Positions 47,361 to 56,608 of a stretch of DNA of 64,000 nt are shown piece after piece. The stretch lies in NCBI GenBank assembly GCA_009829735.1, contig CM020619.1:4789727-4853726 (forward strand), in the 5' to 3' direction. Under the pieces are notes generated by a model. It did no database searches. It was not told the DNA's origin and saw only the letters and a list, made by a program, of their open reading frames with translations. Made by a program: the position numbers and the translations under genes. Positions within the stretch are counted from its first letter, which is position 1. Each line of letters begins with the position of its first letter. Source of the stretch: Pyropia yezoensis. Taxonomy: Eukaryota; Rhodophyta; Bangiophyceae; Bangiales; Bangiaceae.

Positions 47361-50300
47361 ATATCGACCAACACGAGGGACCGGTAGTAGCGGTCACCCT
47401 CAACGCGAGCGCGAGTAGCGACCCGACGTCCGGAAAGGAGAAGCATCAAGCCAAGTCGGCCGCCTCTCTCAGGCCCCATGTGAACATGGAGGGTGTCCCA
47501 CCCAGGTTGAGGGTTCAAGTTGAACGCCTCTTGGACCAATATCACAAGTTGTGGGATGGCCAATTGGGACTCATGAGAGCCACCCAACACCGGATCGAGT
47601 TGAAGCCCGGTGCACCCCCTATACGCCAACAACCGTATAGGGGAGGACTCCGTTCAAGGGCTCTCGTTGAGGAGCAAGTTGCTCGCATGGAGGCCCTCGA
47701 TGTGATCAAGGCCAGTAACGCCGAGTGGGCGAGTCCGGTGGTTATCGTCCCCAAAGTTGATGGGACCCCCCGGTTTTGTATCGACTACCGTAAGCTCAAC
47801 GAGAGCACGGTGAAGGACAGTTATCCCCTACCTCGGATGGACGACTGTCTGGACTCCCTGGGGGAGGCGAACGTGTTCTCTACCCTGGACTGTAACGCGG
47901 GGTACTGGCTAATTCCCATTGACCCGGAGGACAGGCATAAAACTACCTTTACCTGTCACTGTGGTACCTGCCAGTGCAAGCGTCTACCGTTTGGCCTGTG
48001 TAACGCGCCGGCAACTTTCCAGCGCGCTATGGACATGATTCTGGCCGGAGTACGGTGGCAGATCTGTCTCGTGTATCTAGACGATATCATTGTGTTCTCC
48101 CGAAGTCCGGAGGAACACATTGGCCATCTTGGCCAGGTGTTCAAGCTACTTGCTGACGCCGGTGTGTCACTGAAGGCGAGTAAGTGCCACCTCTTCACTC
48201 AAGAGGTGGAATACTTGGGACATGTTGTCCGTCCGGGGCGTCTCAGTGTCAACGAGAAAAACTTGAGGGCCATCCGTAAGGCTCAGTACCCCCGGACCCA
48301 GACCCAGATGAGGAGCTTCCTCGGGATGTGTATCGTGTACCGCCGTTTCACCAAGGGCTTCGCCAAGGTGGCGAAACCGTTGAATGAGTTAGTGAGCTCA
48401 ACGCTGCCGAAGAACCTGCCTCCCCCAAGTCGGGTGGAGCAGGAGTCCTTTGAGACTCTTCGGGACCTTCTGCTGAAGCCCCCTATCCTGGCTATTCCCA
48501 GGTTGGGAGGCCACTACATCCTGGATGTGGATGCTAGCTACGACCAACTTGGTTGTGTGTTGCTTCAGCAGCAGCCGGACAAGGAGTACTTGCCGGTGGG
48601 ATACTTCAGCAAGGGGCTGAACTCGGCCGAGAAGAACTACGGAGTCACCGAGTTGGAAGGACTCGCAGTGGTGTGGGCGGTGACGTCACTTCGTCACTAC
48701 CTAGAGGGTGAGAAGTTCCTCATCCGCTGTGACCACCGCGCGTTGCAGTTCATCTTCAAGACGGACTGTACGAACACTCGTCTCAACCGGTGGAGGGTGC
48801 GACTGGCACCCTTCAACCTTGATATTGAGTACCGACCTGGCAGGCAACATGCCCTTGCCGACGGCCTCTCTCGGGTACCTACCGAGGGGCTGGACACTAA
48901 CCCAGTCGATGGGGACATCCCCATCGTGGGGGTAGTCACGCGCTCGGGTCAGGCGTTGAACCCCGAGGCGCCAGTGAACAAGAAGTACTTGCCCCTGTCC
49001 CTGGACGAGGTGGTGAAGGCCCAGGCCGAGGATCCCTTCTGCAAGTCGCAGAGGGATACACTGGATACAGTGGCGGAGACGTGGTTCTTTCTGGGAGACG
49101 ATGGCCTCCTCATGAGGAGGGGGGTAGTCCAGGGGACCGAACAACTTGTCGTCCCCGCATCCCTCAAGGACAGTATTCTTGAGAGGGAGCATAACGCTCC
49201 CACAGGTGGACACCTGGGGTCTAGTAAACTGTACCAGACCCTGAGGACGAGGTACTACTGGCCGTCCATGGTGGTGGACATCTACAGTTGGGTGGCTGCC
49301 TGCACAAGTTGTGCACAGAACCGTCTGATGGAACGGCGGCCTACTACGGCTATGCTATTGTTCCCGGCCAAGGAGCCCTTTGCCGCGTTGGCGATGGACA
49401 TCATTGGGCCGCTGCCAGTGACCGAGGAGGGAAACCAGTACCTCCTGGTTATCTGTGACCGCTTCACGAAACTTACGCGAGCGATCCCACTGGCAGAGAT
49501 CACGGCCATGTCGGTCGTATCAGCCTTCCTAGATCGCTGGGTTGCCGCGTATGGCATTCCTGATAGTACACTATCGGACAATGGACCGCAATTTGCGTCT
49601 GTACTGTTTCAGGGAGTGCTGGATATGTTGGGGTTGCGGGCAAACTATGCCACCCCCTACCACCCACAAACTAATGGGCAGGTGGAGCGCTTCAACAAAA
49701 CTATTGTAATGCAGCTGCGCCACTATGTGAGTGAGCACGTGAAAACGTGGGATTAATACATTTCTATTCTTACCACTGCCTACAATTCGCAGGTTCACCC
49801 TTCTACCGGGGAAGGACCCCTCGCTTTTGTGACCCCCCGTCGCGTGCGGTCTATTGCCGTGCGGCGGTCGCTCCCAACTAGGGAGGATGGTGGCGGTACG
49901 CCTACTCCTACTGAGAGTAAGGCGGAGTTCGCTGCTAGGCTTGAAAAACTCATCCCTAAAGTCAGGGCTGAGATGGACAAAGCGCAAAAGCGCTACAAGC
50001 GTACTTTTGACAAAAAGGTGCGCAACGCCAAGCATGTCCCCAAACAGGGTGACTGGGCATTGGTCCACTCACACACCCCAACTGGGGGTAAGTTGGTATT
50101 CCAGACGAAGGGGCCGTACCAGGTCCTCCGTACTGATGGGCGGCGCTTCACCATCGAAAGTGACGATGGGGTCCGCACAGTGAACGGACAGGACGTGGTC
50201 AAAGTTGCACCACCGCCTGCAGGCGACCCAGCTTGGGCGCTTGCGTTGGAAGCGTGGCGCCTCCCCTCACTGCCTGCGGCCAAACAGGGCCCGCAGGAGT

Positions 50301-50488
50301 ACGTGTTCGATAAGTTCATCGACCACGGCTGGGATGAGGACACTGACCGCCTCATGTTGAGGGTGCGTTGGTTTGGCTACAAAGCCAAGGATGATACGTG
50401 GGAGTATGTGGAGGACCTTCCCGCTGGGAAGGTCCGGGCCTACTGTGCCCGGAATGAGATAGACCCTAACAGCCCTCCCTCAACGTGA
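47361..50488 (+). pseudogene. Pol of main A element, part 2 (RT to chromodomain), nonsense codon
   Basis: Continues A pol after the B2 duplication: YIDQHEGPVV, RT (FCIDYRKLNES, LDCNAGYW, YLDDIIVFS), RNase H (DVDASYDQLGC), integrase zinc finger and core (AMDIIGPLP, LSDNGPQFAS, NGQVERFNKT), then TAA at 49754-49756 in place of a CAA glutamine codon. After it the frame stays open through the chromodomain (YVFDKFIDHGWDEDTD...WFGYKAKDDTWEYVE) to the stop at 50488. A long open frame apparently starting at 47009 in the B2 LTR is accidental read-through from LTR sequence. Confidence 0.92.
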
Positions 50489-50599
50489 GGGAAGGCCGAG
50501 CAACAGTGCCAAGAGAGTGCTTCAAGTCGAAGTGGTACGCAGAGTGGCTTTTAACTACAGCCCTAACCCTCACACTCTCACAACAAAGGCAGCTGCCAA
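50489..50599. other. Convergent spacer between A pol and antisense ORF
   Basis: 111 bp, the same length in A1 and A2. It has short hairpin-forming stretches (CCCTCAACGTGAGGG) and ends in GTGAGAGTGTGAGGGTTAGG on the other strand. Both transcripts must end in or beyond it, so they may overlap. Confidence 0.55.
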
Positions 50600-52543
50600 C
50601 TAGGCACGCATGCTAGACTCTCCCACTCCACGGCCCTCGCCCTCACGTGGAGGCGAGCGGCGAGACCCCCGGCGAAAACGCTCCCCACCAGTCGAGGGGG
50701 CCGGCGGCTCCAAGTCGGACCCGTCGCGCCCCTCACGGTCGCGCAAGTGGCGACGACCGCTGCTGCTCTTCTGCTTAGTCTTGCGCGCAAGTTGGCGACG
50801 CAGACGCCGGACCGACCCCGACTCTGACGGAGTCGAGGACTCCGAGACGGAGTAAGACAACCTGTCTTCCGACACGGAGGGAGAGCGCCGCGAGTGTCGG
50901 CGACGACGGCGAGGAGGCGAGTATGCCCGGCTCGCACGACGTTTGCCGCGCCCAAGTGGGGCTGGCTGGGGCATAATAGCCCCAATGCGAGCCAACTCGG
51001 CCGTCATAAACTCCGCCACCGACTCGCAACTCGCGGTCGCCACTGCAGTACGAACGCGCTCCTCAAGTTGAGGAGTCTCGGAAGTTTGAAGGGTTGCGGT
51101 CGACGCGGCCAACCAGGAAATGGTGCGCACCAACGTGGTGATCATCATCTCTGAGGGTAGAGGCGTGGGCGGTAACACCAACTTGGGGTATACCGTCAGG
51201 AGGGTGGCCCCCAAGTTGGGGGACACCGGGGTGGACGACTCAACGGCCACGCTAATCGGGATGTACCCGTGCGCCTGGTAGGGGACAGGAGGAAGCGGAG
51301 GGGCACGCCGAGGTGGCGGGACCCGGGTGTAACTGCGACCCCGACTTGGGGCCCCCGCAGTGGGTTGAGTCATGTGGTCATCATGTGAGGGCACGGCCAT
51401 AACTATGGCCTTGTCCGGGGGTGGCGCAGTGTGGCGATCCACCCACGGGGCATACGGGTAGTCCCCGGTGCCCAACCCCTCTCGTAGGACCACACGGCCG
51501 TCGTGAAGTTCACGAGCGACCCATACGAACTGGCGAAGTGCGCCATCGTCCTTGGGCCCACGAGTGGGGCGGCGCAACTTGTGGTCAATGCTCTCCCACT
51601 CGATAAACTTGTGGAGGCGGAGCATCTCCTCAAGTAGAGTGAGTTGTCCTGACGAGCACCCCTCAGCAACTAGCTGAGGGGTGAGCTGTTCCAAACCCTG
51701 GATGAGCCGGAGGGGGAGATGCCAGAGCATTCCCCGCCGCTGAACACAAGACACCCAGGTCGACATGACCTCGAGGAGCCACTGGGTGGCCAACATGGCC
51801 CACACCAGATGATCAGGGCCAGCCGTCAACATGACGGAGCCGAAGTGGTCAAGCAACCGTGGCAGCAACGCCGGGAACCCGTAGGGGACCTCAACTTGAG
51901 GCCACCACTCGGGCTTCTTCGGGTAGTATTGCTCCTTACTGGCAGCAGACTGCTGAGGAAACTCAAGTTGAGCCGAGGTCACCAAGTAGGGACCTCGCCG
52001 GAAATCCTTCTCCATCCGCACATCAAAGTGATGAGTGTGCGGATCGGCCTCGTGAAGGTACGGGGGGCGAGTTGCCACCGCGTCCCAAGTGAAGGTCGGC
52101 AAGTCGCCGGGGCCCGGGATAGTTCCCCCGCGGTCCACCATGGCCTTGGCTCGCTGCACGTCCTCGACCTCCTCGTCGTCCAGGAAGGCAAACTGGTCCG
52201 TCCTGAAGCCGGCAGGGAACCCGACCCTACGGGAATACTTCTCCCGTAGGCGGTCCCATACCCGACCCATCGCTGCGCCAAGTCGGCCACAGCGAAGAAC
52301 AGTCAACCCCTCCTCATACAGAGGCCAAGCGGGGTAAAACCACCGCCCCAAGGCCTCACGCGGGACAACTTGTCCCGCCTCCGGGGGAGACCCCGCCGTC
52401 AACCCAAAGCCGGGTGACGCGGGAGTCCCATCCCCCGGAGCGATCGCGGAGCCCCCGCCGGAAGTCCCGGCGGGCGCTGCACCGTAGGGGGTGTCCTCCA
52501 TACGTTCGTCGAGAGAGTCCGTCTCCACCCCCGTGGTCGCCAT
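50600..52543 (-). CDS. Family A antisense ORF (main copy), intact
   Basis: 647 codons from ATG at 52543 in GCCATGG context, two bases after a 21-bp perfect palindrome (arms CTCTCCCCAA/TTGGGGAGAG). Order: acidic start DSLDERMEDTPYG, Gly/Pro linker, GRWFYPAWPLYEEG, FAFLDDEEVEDVQRAKAM, DPHTHHFDVRMEKDF, then the core shared with family B (LVTSAQLEFP, YYPK, VEVPYGF, then RRGMLWHLPLRL near 269-280). A middle region follows (PNLGATLLTVYPKLVLPPTP), then the RS-like basic tail from about residue 535. It stays open although gag and pol of the same element are broken, which may simply reflect young age. It is probably transcribed from the 3' LTR side. Confidence 0.85.
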   Translation of the reverse strand: MATTGVETDSLDERMEDTPYGAAPAGTSGGGSAIAPGDGTPASPGFGLTAGSPPEAGQVVPREALGRWFYPAWPLYEEGLTVLRCGRLGAAMGRVWDRLREKYSRRVGFPAGFRTDQFAFLDDEEVEDVQRAKAMVDRGGTIPGPGDLPTFTWDAVATRPPYLHEADPHTHHFDVRMEKDFRRGPYLVTSAQLEFPQQSAASKEQYYPKKPEWWPQVEVPYGFPALLPRLLDHFGSVMLTAGPDHLVWAMLATQWLLEVMSTWVSCVQRRGMLWHLPLRLIQGLEQLTPQLVAEGCSSGQLTLLEEMLRLHKFIEWESIDHKLRRPTRGPKDDGALRQFVWVARELHDGRVVLREGLGTGDYPYAPWVDRHTAPPPDKAIVMAVPSHDDHMTQPTAGAPSRGRSYTRVPPPRRAPPLPPVPYQAHGYIPISVAVESSTPVSPNLGATLLTVYPKLVLPPTPLPSEMMITTLVRTISWLAASTATLQTSETPQLEERVRTAVATASCESVAEFMTAELARIGAIMPQPAPLGRGKRRASRAYSPPRRRRRHSRRSPSVSEDRLSYSVSESSTPSESGSVRRLRRQLARKTKQKSSSGRRHLRDREGRDGSDLEPPAPSTGGERFRRGSRRSPPREGEGRGVGESSMRA

Positions 52544-52880
52544 GGCTCTCCCCAAGTTGGGGAGAGACGTCCTGGCTACAGCGGCACGAGACCCGCCTCG
52601 AGTTGAGGGGGACTCGGATCGTGGGTAGACGGATGGCCTCCCCAGCGTGGGGCGGCCCAGTGGAAGGTGAAGGGGAGGTGGTGGGATGGTGAAGTGAGAA
52701 CCGGGGAGAGCAAGCTGCCGAATGGGCAAGCTTGAAGAGAGGGGCGGTCAACGTGACCGCCTCCACATCCGCGTGACGTACTCAAGGGGGGACAGCAAGT
52801 CGCGCCCCCAACGCCGAGACGTGCGTTTACGCACCCCCTCACAGGGCCGACCGGGTCGGTCGGAACTGAGGAGAGGGGAC
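52544..52880. other. Antisense ORF leader and polypurine tract of main A element
   Basis: Holds the 21-bp palindrome (52546-52566), the hairpin GCGGTCA-acg-TGACCGC (52744-52760) and the polypurine tract GAGGAGAGGGGA (52868-52879) just before the LTR. Confidence 0.65.
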
Positions 52881-53349
52881 TGTGGCAGTATTGACCCCCA
52901 GGTACGGGGGCAACACGTGCCATGCAAGGGGCGGCAGGCCACTAGCCTGATCCGTTCCTCCCCCTGCATTTGGGTCCGTATTCCCTAAGTTTGGGATAGT
53001 TAGCTTAGTAGTAAATCCAACTTGGATTTGAGGGTTTTCTGCATTTATCGTCTTGAATTTTCGTGTGGCCCGGTGGGCAGGTGCTGGGGTGGGAGATTCT
53101 GAGTGGCGAGATTCTGAGGGGACCCTGGGGGGATAAGGGGAGGGACAGCGGGGCTTGGTCCTGCGTCCCCGTCCCGACCAAGAAACTGTTGGACCACACA
53201 CCATCCTCTTGTTTGCCAGTGGGGGGTTTGCCCCACAACAGGGACAGAGTGTGTGCGACTTGCACTTCTTCCGGTTCCCCCGACACGGGAGGCAGCCCTT
53301 GTACACCGCCCCAACTTGAGTGCCGTGTGTGTAAGTGGTTTTTGCCACA
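52881..53349 (+). repeat. 3' LTR of main A element
   Basis: 469 bp, TGTGGCA...TGCCACA, about 1 percent different from the 5' LTR. Confidence 0.95.
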
Positions 53350-53354
53350 ACGAG

Positions 53355-54104
53355 GACCTGTATATCTGGCACCTGTTTGTCGGCTGCCCCGGCAGTATGA
53401 ATGACCTCAATGTTATGCAGCAGTCTCCGCTCTACCAGGATATCACTGCGGGGGATTGGCCGCCCAGCAGCAAGCCCTTCACGATCAATGGCCGCACGCG
53501 CACGCTTCTCTATTACCTGGTTGACGGCATTTACCCGCACTACGCGTTTTCCATCTGCTCGTATGGACAGGCAGTCACGGACAAGCAGAAAACCTTCAAT
53601 TGCCTCCAGGAGGCGCTTCGTAAGGACGTTGAGCAACCTTCTGCGGTACTAACCTCTCGCTTTCACATCGCCCTCCACCCGGCCAGGTACGCCAAGTTCA
53701 CGACCATCTGTGCTGCGGCCAAGGCGGTTGCTGTTCTACACAACATGGTGACTCAGGTGCGTCGGGGGGAGTATCTGGCCAAGCAGCGGCGGGACTTCGC
53801 TGCTGCTATTGCTGAGGAGACGTCGGACCCTGATTCTTCTTTGACTGAGGCTGGTGGCTCTGCCGCCGGGAGTGGAGCACCCGGCGGTAGGCGGGGGGGG
53901 GGTCCTCTTGGCGCACGCTTTCCTACTGCTGGCGAGGCAGGCCCGGACATCATGCCCATTGGCCAGGCGGCACCCAATGCGTTTGTACGAGCTATGATGG
54001 CCTGGAAGAAAGTCCGGAGTGCTAAGGAGCACGTCGCGCTGCGCAACGACCTAGCCGAGCACATTTACCGCGACTGGGGGGAGCTGCTGGAGCCGTACCT
54101 GTGA
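53355..54104 (+). pseudogene. PIF/Harbinger-type DDE nuclease, second half
   Basis: Resumes in frame after the duplicated ACGAG with DLYIWHLFVGCPGSMNDLNV; the Asp of MND (codon 53403) is the second catalytic residue. RKDVEQ (Glu codon 53631) is at the place of the third, though the usual RAF after it is changed to QPS. Then SRFHIALHPARY and a Gly/Ala-rich C-terminal part end at 54104 (WGELLEPYL). Both halves together would be about 490 codons, a normal length for the family. Apart from the early TAA and the A insertion the gene looks sound. Confidence 0.88.
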
Positions 54105-54715
54105 GGGAGTCCGCCAAGCTGAGAGTGTAGTTGTCATCAAAAGGTTTTTTTTTCCCCGTTCAGCAGGGTTTTCTTTTTTCCTTCGACACGATTGTCTCTT
54201 GCTCTTTCCTGTACCAACACTGGAGGCAACTGTGTGGCCGTCCGCAGCGGGGGAAGACGGCGGGGCACTCGGTGGGGGGAGGAGGTGGAGCGTAGCAACT
54301 GGCTCCGCGCAGGGCGGGTGTGTCCAGCAGCGGAGAGGGGGGGGGGGGGTCGGGAAGCTGGCGGCGTGCACGGAGAGGACTGCGAGGGGTGTCAGGTCGT
54401 AAAGGGGTGCCAGTCGGGGATGGGTGGCGCGCGCGTCCGGCGGTGCGAGTAAGTGGGTGGGGACGGGGGGGAATTGGTACAGACCTGCGCCGGTGGCCGC
54501 GTTCACGAGCGACAGGCACAGCGGCGCTGCCGGCCACAGCCGCCCGGGGTTGAGGGGGGGGTTCGGACAGATGGGGGGGTTCGAGGACGGCTGACCCCTG
54601 TGCCGCTCGCCGGCCGCCACCATCCGCAGCGGCGGCGGCGGAGATGATGGCGGCGGCGACAGCCTCAACGGCGGCGGCTGGGGTTGGTGGCTGGGGAGCT
54701 GAGAGGAAAGGTGAG
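54105..54715. other. Region downstream of PIF gene, no supported gene
   Basis: T-rich stretch at 54138-54182, then increasingly G-rich DNA with diverged traces of the tandem repeat that follows. No terminal inverted repeat of the PIF transposon was recognised. Confidence 0.4.
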
Positions 54716-56296
54716 TGGAAGGGGGGCAAGGGGGCCCGTCTCTATGGTGCTCGCCGCCCGTCGACATCGGGGGCGGTGGCGGTAGCGGCGCCGGCGACGG
54801 CGCCAGCCGTCGCGGCTGGCTCCAGAGGAGGAGGGAGGACTGGAAGGGGGTGAAGGGGGGAGCGGGCGCACCCCTGCGGTGCATGTCGCCTGCCGCCATC
54901 GGCGGCGGGCGGCGTCTGCGGCGGCGTTGGCCGCAGGGCCGGCCGCTCTGGCTGGCCGGGGTGGAAGGGGGGGGACAGGTGGGCGGTGGGTGGTGGGTAA
55001 AGGTGTGAGCCGCTGGCTCGCTCGCCTCAGGATGGCGGCGGTTGCGTCGGTTGCGGCGGCAGCCGCCGGGCCTCGCTGGCGTGGAGAGGGGGAGACTGGT
55101 GCGAGGTGGAGAGGGCTGTGGGGCAACGGTGTGGCGCTTGTCGCCCGACGCCATCGGGGCGATGCCGGTTGCGGCAGGCGGCCACAGCGCTGGCGACCGC
55201 GGATGTCTGCAGAGGGGGGGGGAAATGCTGAAAGGTGGGTGAGGAAGCGCATAATCTACAATGCTGCCTGCCTCCCGCCGCCATTGGGCGCGGACGGGGC
55301 GGAGACAGCCGCCTGTGCCGGTAGGGGTGGAAGGTGGGACACTCGTGGGAGGAGGGGTGGGAAGGGGGCCAGTACCTGTGGTGCTGGCCGCCTGCTGCCA
55401 TCGGAAGCGGTGGCGGCAGCGGCGCCGGCGACGGCGCCAGCCGTCGCGGCTGGCTGCAGAGGAGGAGGGAGGACTGGAAGGGGGTGGGGGGGGGAGCGGG
55501 CGCACCCCTGTGGTGCTTGCAGCCTGCCGCCATCGGCGGCGGGCGGCGTCTGCGGCGGCGTTGGCCGCAGGGCCGGCCGCTCTGGCTGGCCGGGGTGGAA
55601 GGGGGGGGACAGGTGGGCGGTGGGTGGTGGGTAAAGGTGTGAGCCGCTGGCTCGCTCGCCTCAGGATGGCGGCGGTTGCGTCGGTTGCGGCGGCAGCCGC
55701 CGGGCCTCGCTGGCGTGGAGAGGGGGAGACTGGTGCGAGGTGGAGAGGGCTGTGGGGCAACGGTGTGGCGCTTGTCGCCCGACGCCATCGGGGCGATGCC
55801 GGTTGCGGCAGGCGGCCACAGCGCTGGCGACCGCGGATGTCTGCAGAGGGGGGGGGAAATGCTGAAAGGTGGGTGAGGAAGCGCATAATCTACAATGCTG
55901 CCTGCCTCCCGCCGCCATTGGGCGCGGACGGGGCGGAGACAGCCGCCTGTGCCGGTAGGGGTGGAAGGTGGGACACTCGTGGGAGGAGGGGTGGGAAGGG
56001 GGCCAGTACCTGTGGTGCTGGCCGCCTGCTGCCATCGGGGGCGGTGGCGGCAGCGGCGCCGGCGACGGCGCCAGCCGTCGCGGCTGGCTGCAGAGGAGGA
56101 GGGAGGACTGGAAGGGGGTGGGGGGGGGAGCGAGCGCACCCCTGTGGTGCTTGCAGCCTGCCGCCATCGGCGGCGGGCGGCGTCTGCGGCGGCGTTGGCC
56201 GCAGGGCCGGCCGCTCTGGCTGGCCGGGGTGGAAGGGGGGGGACGGGTGGGCGGTGGGTGGTGGGTAAAGGTGTGAGCCGCTGGCTCGCTCGCCTG
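54716..56296. repeat. 634-bp tandem repeat (about 2.5 copies) with internal ~127-bp subunits
   Basis: Sequence recurs at an offset of exactly 634 bp (55027 and 55661; 55261 and 55895; 54892, 55526 and 56160). The last two copies are nearly identical and the first is more diverged. Within a unit, a GCC-GCCATCGG-like anchor recurs near 55531, 55786, 55916 and 56033, spaced 117 to 130 bp or twice that, so the unit looks like five degenerate monomers. 634 is not a multiple of three, so long frames across it are not proteins. Confidence 0.8.
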
Positions 56297-56608
56297 GTCG
56301 GCCCTGTGAGGGGTTGCGTAAACGCACGTCTCGGCGTTGGGGGGGACGCGACTTGCTGTCCCCCCTTGAGCACGTAACGCGGATGTGGAGGCGGTCACGT
56401 TGACCGCCCCTCTCCTCAAGCTTGATCACTCGGAAGCTTGCTCTCCTCGGTTCACACCTCACCACCACCACCACTTCTCCTTCACCTTACACGGGGCCGC
56501 CCCACGCTGGGGAGGCCACCCGTTTACCCACGATCCGAGTCCCCCTCAACTCGAGGCGGGTCTCGTGCCGCTGTAGCCAGGACGTCTCTCCCCAACTTGG
56601 GGAGAGCC

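Larger units (their letters stand above)
28466..53349 (+). mobile_element. Family A Ty3/gypsy chromovirus (main copy) carrying two nested B elements
   Basis: Bounded by two family A LTRs and a 5-bp target duplication ACGAG at 28461-28465 and 53350-53354. Its own length without B1, B2 and their duplications is about 9.4 kb. Order: LTR, primer site, gag, pol (protease, RT, RNase H, integrase, chromodomain), antisense ORF, polypurine tract, LTR. By eye the two LTRs differ at four or more bases plus one T indel, about 1 percent, so the insertion is fairly young. The element is dead: gag has a frameshift, pol has a nonsense codon, and both are split by B insertions. Confidence 0.93.

Noticed and set aside
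47009-49756. 915-aa open frame starting in the B2 LTR
   Set aside because: The first 117 or so codons are LTR sequence; the true reading is A pol resuming at 47361.
50600-52543. Antisense ORF as an envelope gene
   Set aside because: No signal peptide, membrane segment or cleavage site, and it lies on the opposite strand to gag-pol.
54051-55886. 611-aa open frame across the tandem repeat
   Set aside because: The 634-bp unit is not a multiple of three, so the frame changes meaning in each unit; an artefact of stop-poor repeat DNA.
56438-56608. Upstream extension of the antisense ORF (704-709 aa versions)
   Set aside because: The A2 extension begins at TTG and the extended N-terminus is poorly conserved between copies; the GCCATGG start 647 codons from the end is shared by all three.
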